A DNA stretch of 64,000 nucleotides from Bacillota bacterium. GTDB taxonomy: Bacteria > Bacillota > Clostridia > Acetivibrionales > JAEZXR01. The stretch is taken from NCBI GenBank assembly GCA_023419605.1, contig JAEZXR010000119.1, positions 62,001-126,000 on the forward strand. Reading direction: 5' to 3'. The translations under genes were made by a program, and so were the position numbers. The notes beneath the pieces are model-generated. The model saw only the letters and a list, made by a program, of their open reading frames with translations. It was not told the DNA's origin and made no database searches. Positions 27,207 to 36,706 of the stretch are shown in pieces; within the stretch, counting starts at the first letter, position 1, and the number at the start of each line of letters is the position of its first letter.

Positions 27207-28238
27207 GTGCGAAAGTTTCTCTTTCATAAAATTGAAATAGGAATTGTAATGCAATTATTTGAAGATAATGGAGATGAATTTGCAGTGAGATATTTAAGAA
27301 AGGCTGTAAGTATAACCTGTATGGCTCTACTGATTTCTTCTACCGTACTATCCTCCCAGATCCTGGGTGAGGGTGATAGAAAAGTAAAGGGAGGTGCGGT
27401 CTATGTAGATAACTCCCGGTATAAAGTTGCAACGGGTGAATCTTCCGGTACACCGGAAGAGGAAAAGCCGCAGGTTGTGAAATCGGGACAAACTACGGAA
27501 GTCCCCTGGCAGAACAATGATGCCTTTCAAAAGGCGCTGGAGCAAAATAATACTCCGGTACTGCTGGGAGCCTATCGTACGGTATTGCGAGATCCGCTTC
27601 CCGGGGAGGAGGAGAACGTACACCTGGCTGCCAGAATGCTGGCGGGCATTGTAGTGAATCCCGGACAAGTCTTTTCGCAAAACCAGAAAATCGGTCCCTA
27701 TACCCAGGAGCGAGGCTTCCAGAAAGGTCCCACGTACGTTGGTTCAACACTAACGACCACCATTGGAGGCGGTGTATGTAAAATTGCATCTACCCTATAT
27801 AATGTAACGGTACTGAGTAACCTTCAAATCGTGGAGAGGCAAAACCACGGCATGCCGGTTCCTTATGTACCCTACGGACAGGATGCAACGGTTGCCTATG
27901 GTGCCCGGGATTTTAAATTCAAAAACGATACGGATGCGCCTGTACTTATATGGGCTCAGGGTGTGGATAATATCCTCTATATAGGCTTTTACGGAAGAAC
28001 CCAGCCCCCCCGGATCGAATGGAAGCATGAAATAACCGACGTAGTGAAGTCCCCTATTGTATACAAATCGAATCCGAAATTGGAGAGAGGAACTGAAAAA
28101 GTGGTGCTGGAAGGAATGGATGGAGCTTTTGTAAAGTCGTGGATTATCCTCACAAAGGAAGATGGAACAACCATAACAAAGCCGATGCCAAGCAGTTCTT
28201 ACCGTCCTATGCCCACACTGGTAGAAAAGGGACCGTAA
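27207..28238 (+). CDS. VanW family protein
   Basis: 343 residues from GTG 27207 (ATG 27249 is an alternative; neither has a strong binding site). After an N-terminal hydrophobic segment (about residues 30-52) comes a low-complexity linker and the VanW core: VNPGQVFSQNQKIGPYTQER, GGGVCKIASTLYNVTVLSN, and ERQNHGMPVPYVPYGQDATV. VanW was first noted in a vancomycin-resistance cluster, but its role is still unclear and most family members are unlinked to resistance. Here no van genes are near. Probably a membrane-anchored cell-envelope protein. Confidence 0.85.
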   Translation: MRKFLFHKIEIGIVMQLFEDNGDEFAVRYLRKAVSITCMALLISSTVLSSQILGEGDRKVKGGAVYVDNSRYKVATGESSGTPEEEKPQVVKSGQTTEVPWQNNDAFQKALEQNNTPVLLGAYRTVLRDPLPGEEENVHLAARMLAGIVVNPGQVFSQNQKIGPYTQERGFQKGPTYVGSTLTTTIGGGVCKIASTLYNVTVLSNLQIVERQNHGMPVPYVPYGQDATVAYGARDFKFKNDTDAPVLIWAQGVDNILYIGFYGRTQPPRIEWKHEITDVVKSPIVYKSNPKLERGTEKVVLEGMDGAFVKSWIILTKEDGTTITKPMPSSSYRPMPTLVEKGP

Positions 28239-28298
28239 AATAATGCTATAATTATAGAAGAACCGATTCCAGGATATGATTAGCGTTTTGCAAGCCCA

Positions 28299-28533
28299 AA
28301 GGGCAGGTATAGATTGGCCACTGTAAAAGTGATTTTATCCAACTAGGCAAGTCGGCTTGTCTTTGCCTCGTTGCCTAGCTGGAAATCACTAAGTTTACAG
28401 TGACCGATCTATAGATAACCAACTTTAGACTTGAATTTATCCAGTGGAAAAACTGCCCCAAAACCCGGACATTTTTACCACTGGAAATTATAAGGTTTAA
28501 AGTTGGTTATCTGTGGAAGGAATATACCTGCCC
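28299..28533. repeat. Nested hairpin repeat cluster (family B, two units inside outer arms)
   Basis: Outer arms GGGCAGGTATA (28301-28311) and TATACCTGCCC (28523-28533) enclose two hairpins. The first (28310-28411) is closed by TAGATTGGCCACTGTAAA and TTTACAGTGACCGATCTA, with inner TTATCCA / TGGAAAT boxes. The second (28413-28512) is closed by AGATAACCAACTTTA and TAAAGTTGGTTATCT, with TTATCCAGTGG / CCACTGGAAAT boxes. It sits between the VanW and MFS genes. Related units occur at 21316, 44760 and inside the composites at 24672 and 47836. Confidence 0.7.
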
Positions 28534-28583
28534 TTTTCTTCATACTATCTTTACTATGTAGATCGTATGGGGAGCAGCGAGGT

Positions 28584-29816
28584 ATGCCTTGGAAGATGAA
28601 TGCAATTCCGCGAAATGTACTGGCCAACAGGTCGTTTCTGCTGTTTTTTCTAAGCCAGGTGTCCTCCGGGTTGGGAGATACCTTTCAACTCATTGCTGCA
28701 ACGTCCCTTCTTGTCAAAATTACAGGGTCCGGCCTGGCTGCCGGCTTCGGCATGATCTGTGCACCCATGCCCAGTATTGTCTTATCCTTGTTTGCCGGAA
28801 GTCTGGGCGACCGGCTAAATGAAAAGTTTGTACTTATGACGTTGGATGTACTTAGAGCTTTTGTTGCAATTCTTTTTGTATTTGCCCATGATATTCTTGC
28901 AGTCTATATACTTCTTCTCCTGTTGAGTTCGCTGGATGCCCTCTATTATCCTTCCCGCAATAAGATGCTGACCGGCACTTTGGAGAGTAAGAGTCTTATG
29001 GTGGGAAATTCAGTACTAAGCGGCGGATACGGTTTTGTTTATTTAATTGGTCCCACACTTGCCGGAATTATTGTTGGAGTGTTCGATGTAGATGTTGCTT
29101 TCTATATAAACGGCTTATCTTTTATACTATCTGCTTTACTTATTTCAAATATACAAGTAAGAAATCATAAAGGGAATACATATGCCGGTAGGCTGCGGAA
29201 GCAAAGAGGTCTGATAAAGGATACGCGGGAAGGGATCGAGTACTGCAGGAACATTCCGGCGCTTAGAAGTATCCTGTTGACAGCGGCTGTGATATCTTTG
29301 GGAACTATTTCTGTCAATGTCGCTTTTTACCCCTTTGCTTTCGACACCCTGGGAGTTTCCAGCAAGGGCTGGGGAATCATGCTATCCGTGCTGTACGGAA
29401 CCAGCCTTTTAGCCATGCTCATATCTATGGTGGTAAGTAAAAAAGGATTTCACCACCCTCTGCTTGTGGTCACGCTTCTTTTATTGGGGGTCTCTTTTAT
29501 CTGGCTTTGTTATGGAGTCATTGACAGTTTGATGGAGGTATTATTACTTCAGATCATGGAAGGAACCCTGCTGGCCTTATGCAATATTTTTATAAATACC
29601 CAGATTCAGCTCTCTGCAAATAAAGGATTTCTTGCCAGAGTTATGGGGATCAACGACATTGTTTGCAATTCGGGAAAATTGTTAGGTGCAGGCTGTACCT
29701 ACATGGTACTTCGGTTCTTTTCTACCCGGTATGTGTTTATGATGAGTGCATTCATTTTGTTTACCTTTTGTGTTTTGAGACTCCTTCGCATGAAAAAGGT
29801 GCCGGGAAAACCATAA
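28584..29816 (+). CDS. MFS transporter (MFS_3 / macrolide-efflux-like)
   Basis: About 410 residues from ATG 28584 (ATG 28596 is also possible); a longer frame reaches back into the hairpin repeat and is unlikely. About twelve hydrophobic segments; the N-terminal NRSFLLFFLSQVSSGLGD and the loop FAGSLGDRLNEKFVLMTLD between helices 2 and 3 are typical of the enterobactin/macrolide exporter group. Substrate unknown. Its gene stands alone, upstream of the glycine riboswitch. Confidence 0.8.
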   Translation: MPWKMNAIPRNVLANRSFLLFFLSQVSSGLGDTFQLIAATSLLVKITGSGLAAGFGMICAPMPSIVLSLFAGSLGDRLNEKFVLMTLDVLRAFVAILFVFAHDILAVYILLLLLSSLDALYYPSRNKMLTGTLESKSLMVGNSVLSGGYGFVYLIGPTLAGIIVGVFDVDVAFYINGLSFILSALLISNIQVRNHKGNTYAGRLRKQRGLIKDTREGIEYCRNIPALRSILLTAAVISLGTISVNVAFYPFAFDTLGVSSKGWGIMLSVLYGTSLLAMLISMVVSKKGFHHPLLVVTLLLLGVSFIWLCYGVIDSLMEVLLLQIMEGTLLALCNIFINTQIQLSANKGFLARVMGINDIVCNSGKLLGAGCTYMVLRFFSTRYVFMMSAFILFTFCVLRLLRMKKVPGKP

Positions 29817-29924
29817 AAAGTTGCAAAAGTAATGAGAAATTAAAATGAATAAATAACAGTAGCTTTTTTTAGACGCCTATCATATAATAGTAGAGTAAGA
29901 GGTAATAATTGCATAATGCAATGG

Positions 29925-30165
29925 ATGATGGATGCGGGAGATGCCCGGTACTTCGGGAGCCGAAGAAGAAAATTGTAAAACCGTCAGTTTTACAATGAAC
30001 CTTTCAGGCAAAAGGGCCGTATTCGGACAAAACTCTGAAAAGCTGCCGTTAGGACAGCACCGACGGAGCAATATCAAGGATTTATTGAATCGTTGATAGA
30101 ATCTCTCAGGTTAGGAAACAGAGGAAGACGACAATTCGTTTTGTTGTCTTCCTTTTTTGTTTGTT
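29925..30165 (+). promoter_or_regulatory. Tandem glycine riboswitch with terminator platform
   Basis: Two glycine aptamers lie in series. The first (about 29931-30039) contains GCCGAAG and the conserved CAGGCAAAAGGGCC and AACTCTG. The second (about 30040-30122) contains CACCGACGGAGCAA and TCTCAGGTTAGGAAACAGAG. The expression platform is GGAAGACGACAA / TTGTTGTCTTCC followed by seven Ts (30123-30159). Glycine binding is known to turn on gcv operons through such switches; the gcvT start lies 34 bases after the terminator. Confidence 0.93.
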
Positions 30166-30199
30166 TTTTTGGCGAACATAAAAAGAACGGGGGGATCCG

Positions 30200-31294
30200 A
30201 TGAAAAGAACACCACTTTATGAAATGCATTGCAGGCAAGGCGGCAAGATTATTGATTTCGGAGGATGGGAACTGCCGGTTCAATACACCGGGATCATTGA
30301 AGAACATGAACAGGTAAGAAATGCAGCAGGGCTTTTTGATGTTTCCCACATGGGAGAAATCACAGTCAAAGGTCCTGATGCAGAGAAGCTGATTCAAAAG
30401 CTGGTTACCAACAACATACTGGGAGCTAAGGAATACCAGGCAGTCTATTCGCCCATGTGTTACCCGGAGGGGGGCGTGGTAGACGATTTGCTGGTTTATA
30501 AGTTTACCAACCAAGACTATCTTCTGATAGTAAATGCCTCTAATACGGATAAGGATTTTGAATGGATACAACAGAACCTGGAAGGTGATGTGGAGATAAA
30601 GAATGTTTCCAGCCATTATGCCCAGTTGGCCATCCAGGGACCGAAGGCGGAAGCGATCCTTCAAAAGCTCGCCGATATTCCATTGAGTGAAATCAAGTTT
30701 TTCTATTTTAAACCCAAGGTAAGTTTGGAAGGAATTGAAGCTCTGGTCTCAAGGACCGGGTATACCGGAGAAGACGGCTTTGAAATTTATGTTGCTTCCG
30801 AGAATGCAGCACAGGTATGGGAAAAGCTGCTGGCTGCGGGTAAAGAGGAAGGATTGGTTCCTGTAGGTCTGGGTGCCAGGGATACACTGCGGTTTGAGGC
30901 TGCACTGCCTCTTTACGGGCAGGAGATCGCGCAGGATATTTCTCCGCTGGAAGCCGGCCTTGGAAGATTTGTAAAGCTGGACAAGGAAGATTTCATCGGT
31001 AAGGCAGCCCTTGTAAAGCAGAAAGAAGAAGGGGTTCAAAGGAAACTGGTGGGATTTGAAATGGTGGATCGCGGGATTCCCCGAAGCCATTATGAGATTC
31101 AAGCAGAAGGAAAAAATATTGGCTTTGTAACGACAGGAAGCTTTTCACCCACCCTTAAAAAGAACATCGGACTGGCTTTAGTGGAAGGAAATTTTGCAGA
31201 AGAAGGTACGGAATTCGATGTGGTCATTCGAAATAAACCCGTAAAGGCAAAAGTTGTAAAAATACCTTTTTATACGAAAAAATACAAGAAATAA
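30200..31294 (+). CDS. gcvT: Aminomethyltransferase, glycine cleavage T protein
   Basis: 364 residues, normal length. It takes the aminomethyl group from lipoyl-H protein and makes methylene-THF and ammonia. Visible landmarks are TPLYEMHCRQGGKIIDFGGW, FDVSHMGEI, YSPMCYPEGGVVDDLLVYK, RTGYTGEDGFEIY and the C-terminal GFVTTGSFSPTLKKNIGLAL. A GGGGGG box precedes the ATG. It is the first gene of an operon under the glycine riboswitch, with gcvH 18 bases downstream. Confidence 0.97.
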   Translation: MKRTPLYEMHCRQGGKIIDFGGWELPVQYTGIIEEHEQVRNAAGLFDVSHMGEITVKGPDAEKLIQKLVTNNILGAKEYQAVYSPMCYPEGGVVDDLLVYKFTNQDYLLIVNASNTDKDFEWIQQNLEGDVEIKNVSSHYAQLAIQGPKAEAILQKLADIPLSEIKFFYFKPKVSLEGIEALVSRTGYTGEDGFEIYVASENAAQVWEKLLAAGKEEGLVPVGLGARDTLRFEAALPLYGQEIAQDISPLEAGLGRFVKLDKEDFIGKAALVKQKEEGVQRKLVGFEMVDRGIPRSHYEIQAEGKNIGFVTTGSFSPTLKKNIGLALVEGNFAEEGTEFDVVIRNKPVKAKVVKIPFYTKKYKK

Positions 31295-31312
31295 TTGAAG
31301 GAGGATAAAAAT

Positions 31313-31696
31313 ATGGAAATTATGAGTGGACTGAAGTATTCAAAGGAGCATGAATGGGTGAAGGTGGATGGAGACAGAGCCTATGTGGGCATCACAGATT
31401 TTGCACAGCATGCCCTGGGAGAAATTGTTTTTGTGGAACTGCCGGAAATCGATGCGGAAATCGGAATCGGGGATGTTCTTGGTGTGGTTGAATCGGTAAA
31501 AGCAGCGTCCGATGTATACTCGCCCCTGGCCGGCAAGGTAACTGAAACCAACGAGGAACTGGCGGATGAACCCGGCAAGATTAATGCATCTCCTTATGAG
31601 AGCTGGATTGCTGTCCTGGAGCTTAGCGACACTTCACAACTGGAGGATCTGATGGATGAAGCAGAATATGAAAAATTTTGCGCGAAGGAGGCATAA
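31313..31696 (+). CDS. gcvH: Glycine cleavage system H protein
   Basis: 127 residues from ATG 31313 behind AAGGAGG. This small carrier shuttles the aminomethyl group on a lipoyl arm. The lipoylated lysine is K63 in VESVKAASDVYSPLAG, and the N-terminal YSKEHEWVKVDGD is typical. It is followed three bases later by gcvPA. Confidence 0.97.
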   Translation: MEIMSGLKYSKEHEWVKVDGDRAYVGITDFAQHALGEIVFVELPEIDAEIGIGDVLGVVESVKAASDVYSPLAGKVTETNEELADEPGKINASPYESWIAVLELSDTSQLEDLMDEAEYEKFCAKEA

Positions 31697-31698
31697 GT

Positions 31699-33039
31699 AT
31701 GGGCCCATATATTCCAAATACTGAGGAACAGGGGAATGAAATGCTGGCTCAAATCGGTGTAAAAAGTATGGAGGACCTCTTCGCGGACATACCGGAAGAA
31801 GTGCGGTTCAAAAGAGCGCTGGAACTGCCCGGGGCACTGTCGGAGCTGGAAGTGATGGACCACATGCAGCAGCTGGCGGCGGAAAACAGGAACCTGGATA
31901 CCTATACCTGCTTTTTGGGGGCTGGTGCCTATGACCACTATATTCCCAGTGTAGTAGGGCATCTTACCTCCCGATCGGAGTTTTATACAGCCTATACACC
32001 CTATCAGCCGGAAATCAGCCAGGGTACCCTGCAGGCCATATTTGAATACCAGACCATGATTTGCCACCTCACCGGAATGGAAGTAGCTAATGCTTCCATG
32101 TATGACGGTGCTACTGCACTGGCAGAAGCGGCTTCCATGGCTTGCCAGGCTACGCGGCGGAAAGAAGTGCTGGTAGCCAGGACGGTTCATCCGGAAAGCA
32201 GAGAGGTCTTAAACACCTATGCAAGATTTAACGGCAGCCAGGTAGTTGAATACGGATATTCCGACGGGAAAATCGATTTTACGGACCTGGAAGGAAAAAT
32301 CTCCGCCAACACCGCTGCAGTTATTTTGCAAACCCCCAACTTCTTCGGTGTTATTGAAAATGTAAAGGAAGCAGTCGAACTGGCACACAAAAATAAGGCC
32401 CTGCTCATTGTCAGCTGTGATCCCATTTCCCTTGCACTGCTGAAATCCCCCGGGGAACTGGGGGCCGATATCGTCGTAGGAGAAGGTCAATCCCTGGGAA
32501 ATTCCCTGAGCTTCGGGGGACCTTACCTGGGCTTCTTTGCTGCCACCAAGGAACTTATGCGGAAGATGCCGGGAAGAATCGTAGGAGAGACCGTGGATAA
32601 AAACGGCAAGAGAGGATTTGTACTCACCATTCAGACAAGGGAACAGCATATACGGCGTGAAAAAGCCACTTCAAACATCTGCTCCAACCAGGCGCTGAAT
32701 GCTTTGACAGCAACAATCTACCTCTCTACACTGGGGAAACAGGGGATGAAGCAGGTTGCCTCCCTGTGTGCGCAAAAGGCGCATTATACCTATGAGCAGT
32801 TGATAGGAACCGGTGTATTTGCACCTGTTTTTAGCGCCCCTTTCTTTAAGGAATTTGTAGTGAAATACAACGGAGATATCGCGGAACTGAATAAAAAGCT
32901 GCTGGAGCATAAGACTATCGGCGGTTATGATTTGGGCAGGGATTACCCTGAGCTTTCCAATCACTGGCTGGTAGCAGTGACGGAAAAAAGAACAAAGGAA
33001 CAAATCGATACGCTGGTCGGAAAGGTGGTGGCGCTATGA
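31699..33039 (+). CDS. gcvPA: Glycine dehydrogenase (decarboxylating) subunit 1
   Basis: 446 residues from ATG 31699, with GAAGGAGG eight bases upstream. It is the N-terminal half of P protein in two-subunit systems. Landmarks are YIPNTEEQGNEMLAQIG, FLGAGAYDHYIPSVVGHL, YTPYQPEISQGTLQAIFEYQ and the conserved RREKATSNICSNQAL. Together with gcvPB it decarboxylates glycine using PLP. The stop overlaps the gcvPB start (ATGA). Confidence 0.96.
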   Translation: MGPYIPNTEEQGNEMLAQIGVKSMEDLFADIPEEVRFKRALELPGALSELEVMDHMQQLAAENRNLDTYTCFLGAGAYDHYIPSVVGHLTSRSEFYTAYTPYQPEISQGTLQAIFEYQTMICHLTGMEVANASMYDGATALAEAASMACQATRRKEVLVARTVHPESREVLNTYARFNGSQVVEYGYSDGKIDFTDLEGKISANTAAVILQTPNFFGVIENVKEAVELAHKNKALLIVSCDPISLALLKSPGELGADIVVGEGQSLGNSLSFGGPYLGFFAATKELMRKMPGRIVGETVDKNGKRGFVLTIQTREQHIRREKATSNICSNQALNALTATIYLSTLGKQGMKQVASLCAQKAHYTYEQLIGTGVFAPVFSAPFFKEFVVKYNGDIAELNKKLLEHKTIGGYDLGRDYPELSNHWLVAVTEKRTKEQIDTLVGKVVAL

Positions 33040-34511
33040 TGGTGAAAGAGAAGGCTTTGATCTTTGAAATGAGTCAGCCGGGAAGAAGGGCTTGTTCACT
33101 GCCGGAATGTGATGTTCCGGAGGTGGAGCTCAGTGGGCTGATACCCGAAGAGTTTTTACGTGCATCGGCGCCGGAGCTGCCGGAAGTGAGCGAAGTGGAT
33201 GTGGTACGCCATTTTACACAGCTTTCCCAACGGAATCACGGTGTTGATTCCGGTTTCTATCCCTTGGGTTCCTGTACCATGAAATACAACCCTAAAATTA
33301 ATGAAGATACGGCACGCCTCAGCGGTTTCGCAAAGGTACACCCCTATCAAAGCGAAGACACGGTGCAAGGGTGTCTTGAACTCTTATACAAAACAGACCG
33401 CATGCTTGCGGAAATAACCGGCATGGAAAGGGTATCCCTCCAGCCTGCGGCCGGTGCCCACGGTGAAATGGCAGGCCTTATGATCATAAAGGCATACCAT
33501 GAAAGCAGGGGGGATTCGAAACGAACAAAAATCGTTGTACCGGATTCTGCCCATGGAACGAATCCGGCATCAGCGGCTGTTGCAGGATTTGATGTCATTG
33601 AGGTTCCTTCCAATGCCCGGGGAGGCGTTGACCTGGAAGCCCTCAAGGCCGTCATGAGCGATGAAATCGCAGGATTGATGCTGACAAATCCCAATACTCT
33701 GGGATTGTTCGATGAAAATATCCATCGGATCGCGGAGATTGTGCACCGGGCAGGAGGACTGCTGTACTATGATGGAGCTAATGCCAATGCCATTATGGGA
33801 ATTTCCAGGCCCGGCGATATGGGCTTTGACGTAGTGCACCTGAATCTTCACAAAACCTTCAGTACACCCCATGGCGGTGGCGGGCCGGGTTCCGGACCTG
33901 TAGGCGTCAAAAAGGAACTGGTACCGTTCCTTCCCAAGCCTGTAGTGGAATATAAGGAAGGCAGGTATTATCTCGATTCCGACCGTCCGCAGTCCATCGG
34001 CAGGGTAAAATCCTTTTATGGGAACTTTGGCGTCGTAGTCAGGGCCTATACCTATATCAGAACCATGGGACCCGACGGATTACGCAGTGTATCGGAGAAT
34101 GCCGTTTTGAATGCAAATTATATCATGAGCCAATTGAAGGAATACTACCATCTGCCCTATGAGCGTATCTGCATGCATGAGGTGGTTTTATCGGGACAAA
34201 AGCAGAAGGAAATCGGGGTAGCTACCCTGGATATAGCCAAGCGCTTGTTGGATTTTGGCTATCATCCGCCTACCATCTACTTCCCGCTCATTGTCAAGGA
34301 AGCCTTGATGATCGAGCCTACCGAAACGGAAAGCAAGGAGACTCTGGATGAATTCATTGCCGTGATGATACAGATTGCGGAAGAAGCAAAATCCGATCCG
34401 GAAAAGGTGAAGGGAGCTCCTTACACTACGGTGGTATCCAGACTGGATGAAGCCAAAGCAGCCCGGAGTCCCGTACTAAACTACACACCGCTATGCGGTT
34501 GCGGACTATAG
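33036..34511 (+). CDS. gcvPB: Glycine dehydrogenase (decarboxylating) subunit 2
   Basis: 491 residues, starting in a four-base overlap with gcvPA. It carries the PLP lysine K273 in HLNLHKTFSTPHGGGGPGSG. Other family landmarks are GFYPLGSCTMKYNPK, QPAAGAHGEMAG and VVPDSAHGTNPASAA. The separate A and B subunits are normal in Firmicutes. The lpdA gene follows nine bases later. Confidence 0.97.
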   Translation: MMVKEKALIFEMSQPGRRACSLPECDVPEVELSGLIPEEFLRASAPELPEVSEVDVVRHFTQLSQRNHGVDSGFYPLGSCTMKYNPKINEDTARLSGFAKVHPYQSEDTVQGCLELLYKTDRMLAEITGMERVSLQPAAGAHGEMAGLMIIKAYHESRGDSKRTKIVVPDSAHGTNPASAAVAGFDVIEVPSNARGGVDLEALKAVMSDEIAGLMLTNPNTLGLFDENIHRIAEIVHRAGGLLYYDGANANAIMGISRPGDMGFDVVHLNLHKTFSTPHGGGGPGSGPVGVKKELVPFLPKPVVEYKEGRYYLDSDRPQSIGRVKSFYGNFGVVVRAYTYIRTMGPDGLRSVSENAVLNANYIMSQLKEYYHLPYERICMHEVVLSGQKQKEIGVATLDIAKRLLDFGYHPPTIYFPLIVKEALMIEPTETESKETLDEFIAVMIQIAEEAKSDPEKVKGAPYTTVVSRLDEAKAARSPVLNYTPLCGCGL

Positions 34512-34520
34512 GGGGTAGCC

Positions 34521-35924
34521 ATGGAAAAAGATCTGGTGATCATCGGCGGAGGACCGGGTGGTTATGTTGCAGCCATTCGAGCGGCACAGCTGGGAGTAAA
34601 AGCTGTAATTGTTGAAAAGGACAGAATCGGAGGAACCTGCCTGAACAGGGGGTGCATTCCGACGAAGGCTTTTTATCGAAATGCCCAGCTGGTCCATGAT
34701 ATAAAGCGCTCGGAGGAGTTCGGTATAAAGCTGGAGGGCATGACGCTCGATATGGGGCAGATGCTGGAGAGAAAGCAGCAGGCCGTAGACCGCCTTGTCG
34801 GAGGAATCAGCCAGCTGCTGAAGGCCAATGGAGTGGAAGTGCTGGAGGGAACGGGGAAACTGACAGCGGATAAAACCATTGAAGTTACGGACGCTGCAGG
34901 GACTGTTACATCGCTGGCAGCGAAGAATATTCTAATTGCATCGGGCTCAACGCCTGTAAAGCCTCCAATTCCAGGTATCGAATTGCCGGGTGTTGTAACC
35001 AGTGATGATATACTCAATCTGGAGAAAATTCCTGAAAGCCTTGTCATTATCGGGGGAGGCGTCATCGGCATCGAGTTTGCAGGCATATTTAATGCACTGG
35101 GTACTCAGGTTACCGTGGTGGAATACATGCCGCAGATTTTACCCAGTCTGGACGGGGATATATCCAAGCGTCTGGCGCTGGCGTTAAAGAAAAAGGGAAT
35201 TACCCTGGAAACAGAGGTCCAGGTAAAAGAGATACTGCAAAGGGAAAACGGGTTGGTGGTATTGGGCGAAGGCAAAAAAGGAGAACTGGTATTGTCTGGG
35301 GAAAGTATACTGGTGTCAACCGGTAGGGCTATCAATACAGAGGGTTTGAATTTGGAGGCCGTCGGTATTGAATATGATAAAAAAGGGATCAAGGTAAACG
35401 AAAGCTATGAGACTACTGTTCCGGGTATCTATGCCATCGGTGATGTAATCGGCGGACAGATGCTGGCCCATGTAGCCAGTGAGGAAGGAAAAGCGGCAGT
35501 AGAAAACATGATGGGCTTGAAGGGACATATGAATTATAGTGCAGTTCCCGGCTGCGTTTTCACCTTCCCGGAAGTAGCTGCAGTAGGCGTAAGTGAAGAG
35601 GAAGTCAAAAGCCGAGGCATCACTTACAGCTCCAGTAAGTTCCTGTTCGGGGCTAATGGAAAAGCTTTGACCATGGGGGAAGAGGAAGGATTTGTAAAGG
35701 TTATGGCGGATGACACAGGAAAGGTCATCGGCGTTCACATTATGGGACCCCATGCCTCCGACCTGATTCATGAAGCAGCCCTGGCGATAGAGAACGGATT
35801 GACAGTATCACAGGTGGCTAAAACCATACACGCTCACCCGACGCTGTCGGAAGCTTTTGCAGAAGCTGCCATGGGGACGGAGAACCGGGCCATTCATATG
35901 GTACCCCAGAGGCCCAGGAAATAG
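34521..35924 (+). CDS. lpdA: Dihydrolipoyl dehydrogenase (glycine cleavage L protein)
   Basis: 467 residues. FAD-binding GGGPGGYVAAIRAAQLG at the N-terminus, redox disulfide in GGTCLNRGCIPTK (about Cys41/Cys46), NAD-binding GGGVIGIEFAGIF, second FAD box YAIGDVIGGQMLAHVASEEG, and the catalytic His-Glu pair in HAHPTLSEAFAEA. It reoxidises the lipoyl arm of GcvH. There is no fused lipoyl domain. GGGGGTAGCC precedes the ATG. It is the last gene of the gcv operon, possibly followed by the small gene at 36097. Confidence 0.96.
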   Translation: MEKDLVIIGGGPGGYVAAIRAAQLGVKAVIVEKDRIGGTCLNRGCIPTKAFYRNAQLVHDIKRSEEFGIKLEGMTLDMGQMLERKQQAVDRLVGGISQLLKANGVEVLEGTGKLTADKTIEVTDAAGTVTSLAAKNILIASGSTPVKPPIPGIELPGVVTSDDILNLEKIPESLVIIGGGVIGIEFAGIFNALGTQVTVVEYMPQILPSLDGDISKRLALALKKKGITLETEVQVKEILQRENGLVVLGEGKKGELVLSGESILVSTGRAINTEGLNLEAVGIEYDKKGIKVNESYETTVPGIYAIGDVIGGQMLAHVASEEGKAAVENMMGLKGHMNYSAVPGCVFTFPEVAAVGVSEEEVKSRGITYSSSKFLFGANGKALTMGEEEGFVKVMADDTGKVIGVHIMGPHASDLIHEAALAIENGLTVSQVAKTIHAHPTLSEAFAEAAMGTENRAIHMVPQRPRK

Positions 35925-36096
35925 GACGAACCGAAGATTGCAGAATTCTGCTTCCGATTTTTGTAAAAGTACGTGGAGAGCCTTGAAAATGAAGGATTTA
36001 TGCCTCGAATATTCATGTTTAAAGGCGAAAAATACGGTTATATAAATAGTATGAAAGTAATTGTTCGCTGTAGGGAAAATAAGGAGTGTGAAAGGT

Positions 36097-36276
36097 ATGA
36101 ATTTTAATGAGAGCTGGCTGGAACAGGAGATCATCCTCCAGGATGAATTGGATCTATATTGCAAACTGGAGGGAGTGGATCGTTTCACTCTCAGTGAGAA
36201 TCAGGGGGAAAGTGAAAGTGGGCCGAAAAAGAGCTACTGGTCAGCTTTTCAGAATATTTTTCATGGGGACCACTAG
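36097..36276 (+). CDS. 59-residue hypothetical protein
   Basis: ATG at 36097 with AAGGAGTG upstream. The protein is acidic and soluble, with MNFNESWLEQEIILQDELDL at the start and KKSYWSAFQNIF near the end. Its family is not recognised. It lies 170 bases after lpdA and before a very strong terminator, so it may be the tail of the gcv transcript or have its own promoter. Confidence 0.55.
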   Translation: MNFNESWLEQEIILQDELDLYCKLEGVDRFTLSENQGESESGPKKSYWSAFQNIFHGDH

Positions 36277-36290
36277 ATAATATAGAACCC

Positions 36291-36340
36291 AAAGCCATAA
36301 AAAACACCGGCACGATAAACCGGTGTTTTTTATGGCTTTT
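36291..36340. terminator. Very long intrinsic terminator
   Basis: AAAGCCATAAAAAACACCGG and CCGGTGTTTTTTATGGCTTT form a 20-base-pair perfect stem with a CACGATAAA loop. It closes the gcv operon region and works on either strand. Confidence 0.95.
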
Positions 36341-36343
36341 CCT

Positions 36344-36396
36344 AACTCCCCCTCTCTTTCCAAAAGAGAAGGGGCTAGGGGATGAGTTAGGGGTAT
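36344..36396. repeat. Palindromic repeat, CTAACTCCCCCTC type (family C)
   Basis: CCTAACTC and GAGTTAGG arms enclose an inner CTCTTT / AAGAGA stem with CCCCT / AGGGG parts. The same type (CCTAACCCTCATCCCCTGG, with CCCTTCTCCC / GGGAGAAGGG) occurs at 46150-46198. Such palindromes are scattered through many bacterial genomes between genes. Confidence 0.55.
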
Positions 36397-36530
36397 TTCC
36401 AACAATTTAACAAAATACTACTCTTTGGTACTATCTGGAATTAAAATCTAAATTTTCACCACTCTAAGGAGTATCTTATAATACTTCCTAGAAGTAGTCA
36501 AAACTCGACTCTTATGCAAGGCAGAATGCT

Positions 36531-36660
36531 TTGGCTACCGCCCCACGTAAAATGGGGCGTATTGAGAAAACCATCTTCATCCTGGACTACATTTCAAACG
36601 AGTTCCTGAGAAGGCATATTCAAAGAGGTTTGAATAAAGGCGAGGCTGTATTTGATGAAA
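36531..36660 (+). pseudogene. Tn3-family transposase remnant
   Basis: About 40 codons read GRIEKTIFILDYISNEFLRR followed by HIQRGLNKGEA, which matches the C-terminal catalytic region of Tn3-family transposases (usual form: isoleucine-rich YISDEALRR then IQRGLNKGEA). The rest of the 950-residue transposase is missing and the frame runs into a terminator hairpin. This is a relic of a lost transposon beside the worn carbohydrate locus. Confidence 0.7.
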
Positions 36661-36706
36661 AAGCAGCATCTGTAAGCAATTGTGTTTATAGATGCTGCTT
36701 TTTACT
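36655..36706 (-). terminator. Intrinsic terminator of the AraC gene
   Basis: AAAAAGCAGCATCT and AGATGCTGCTTTTT form a 14-base-pair stem. Part of the right arm codes for the last residues of the AraC protein, so the stop codon lies within the hairpin. Confidence 0.8.

Noticed and set aside
27207..28238. Vancomycin resistance locus, because of the VanW protein
   Set aside because: No vanH, vanA/B ligase, vanX or two-component genes are near; VanW proteins are common in Clostridia without any resistance.
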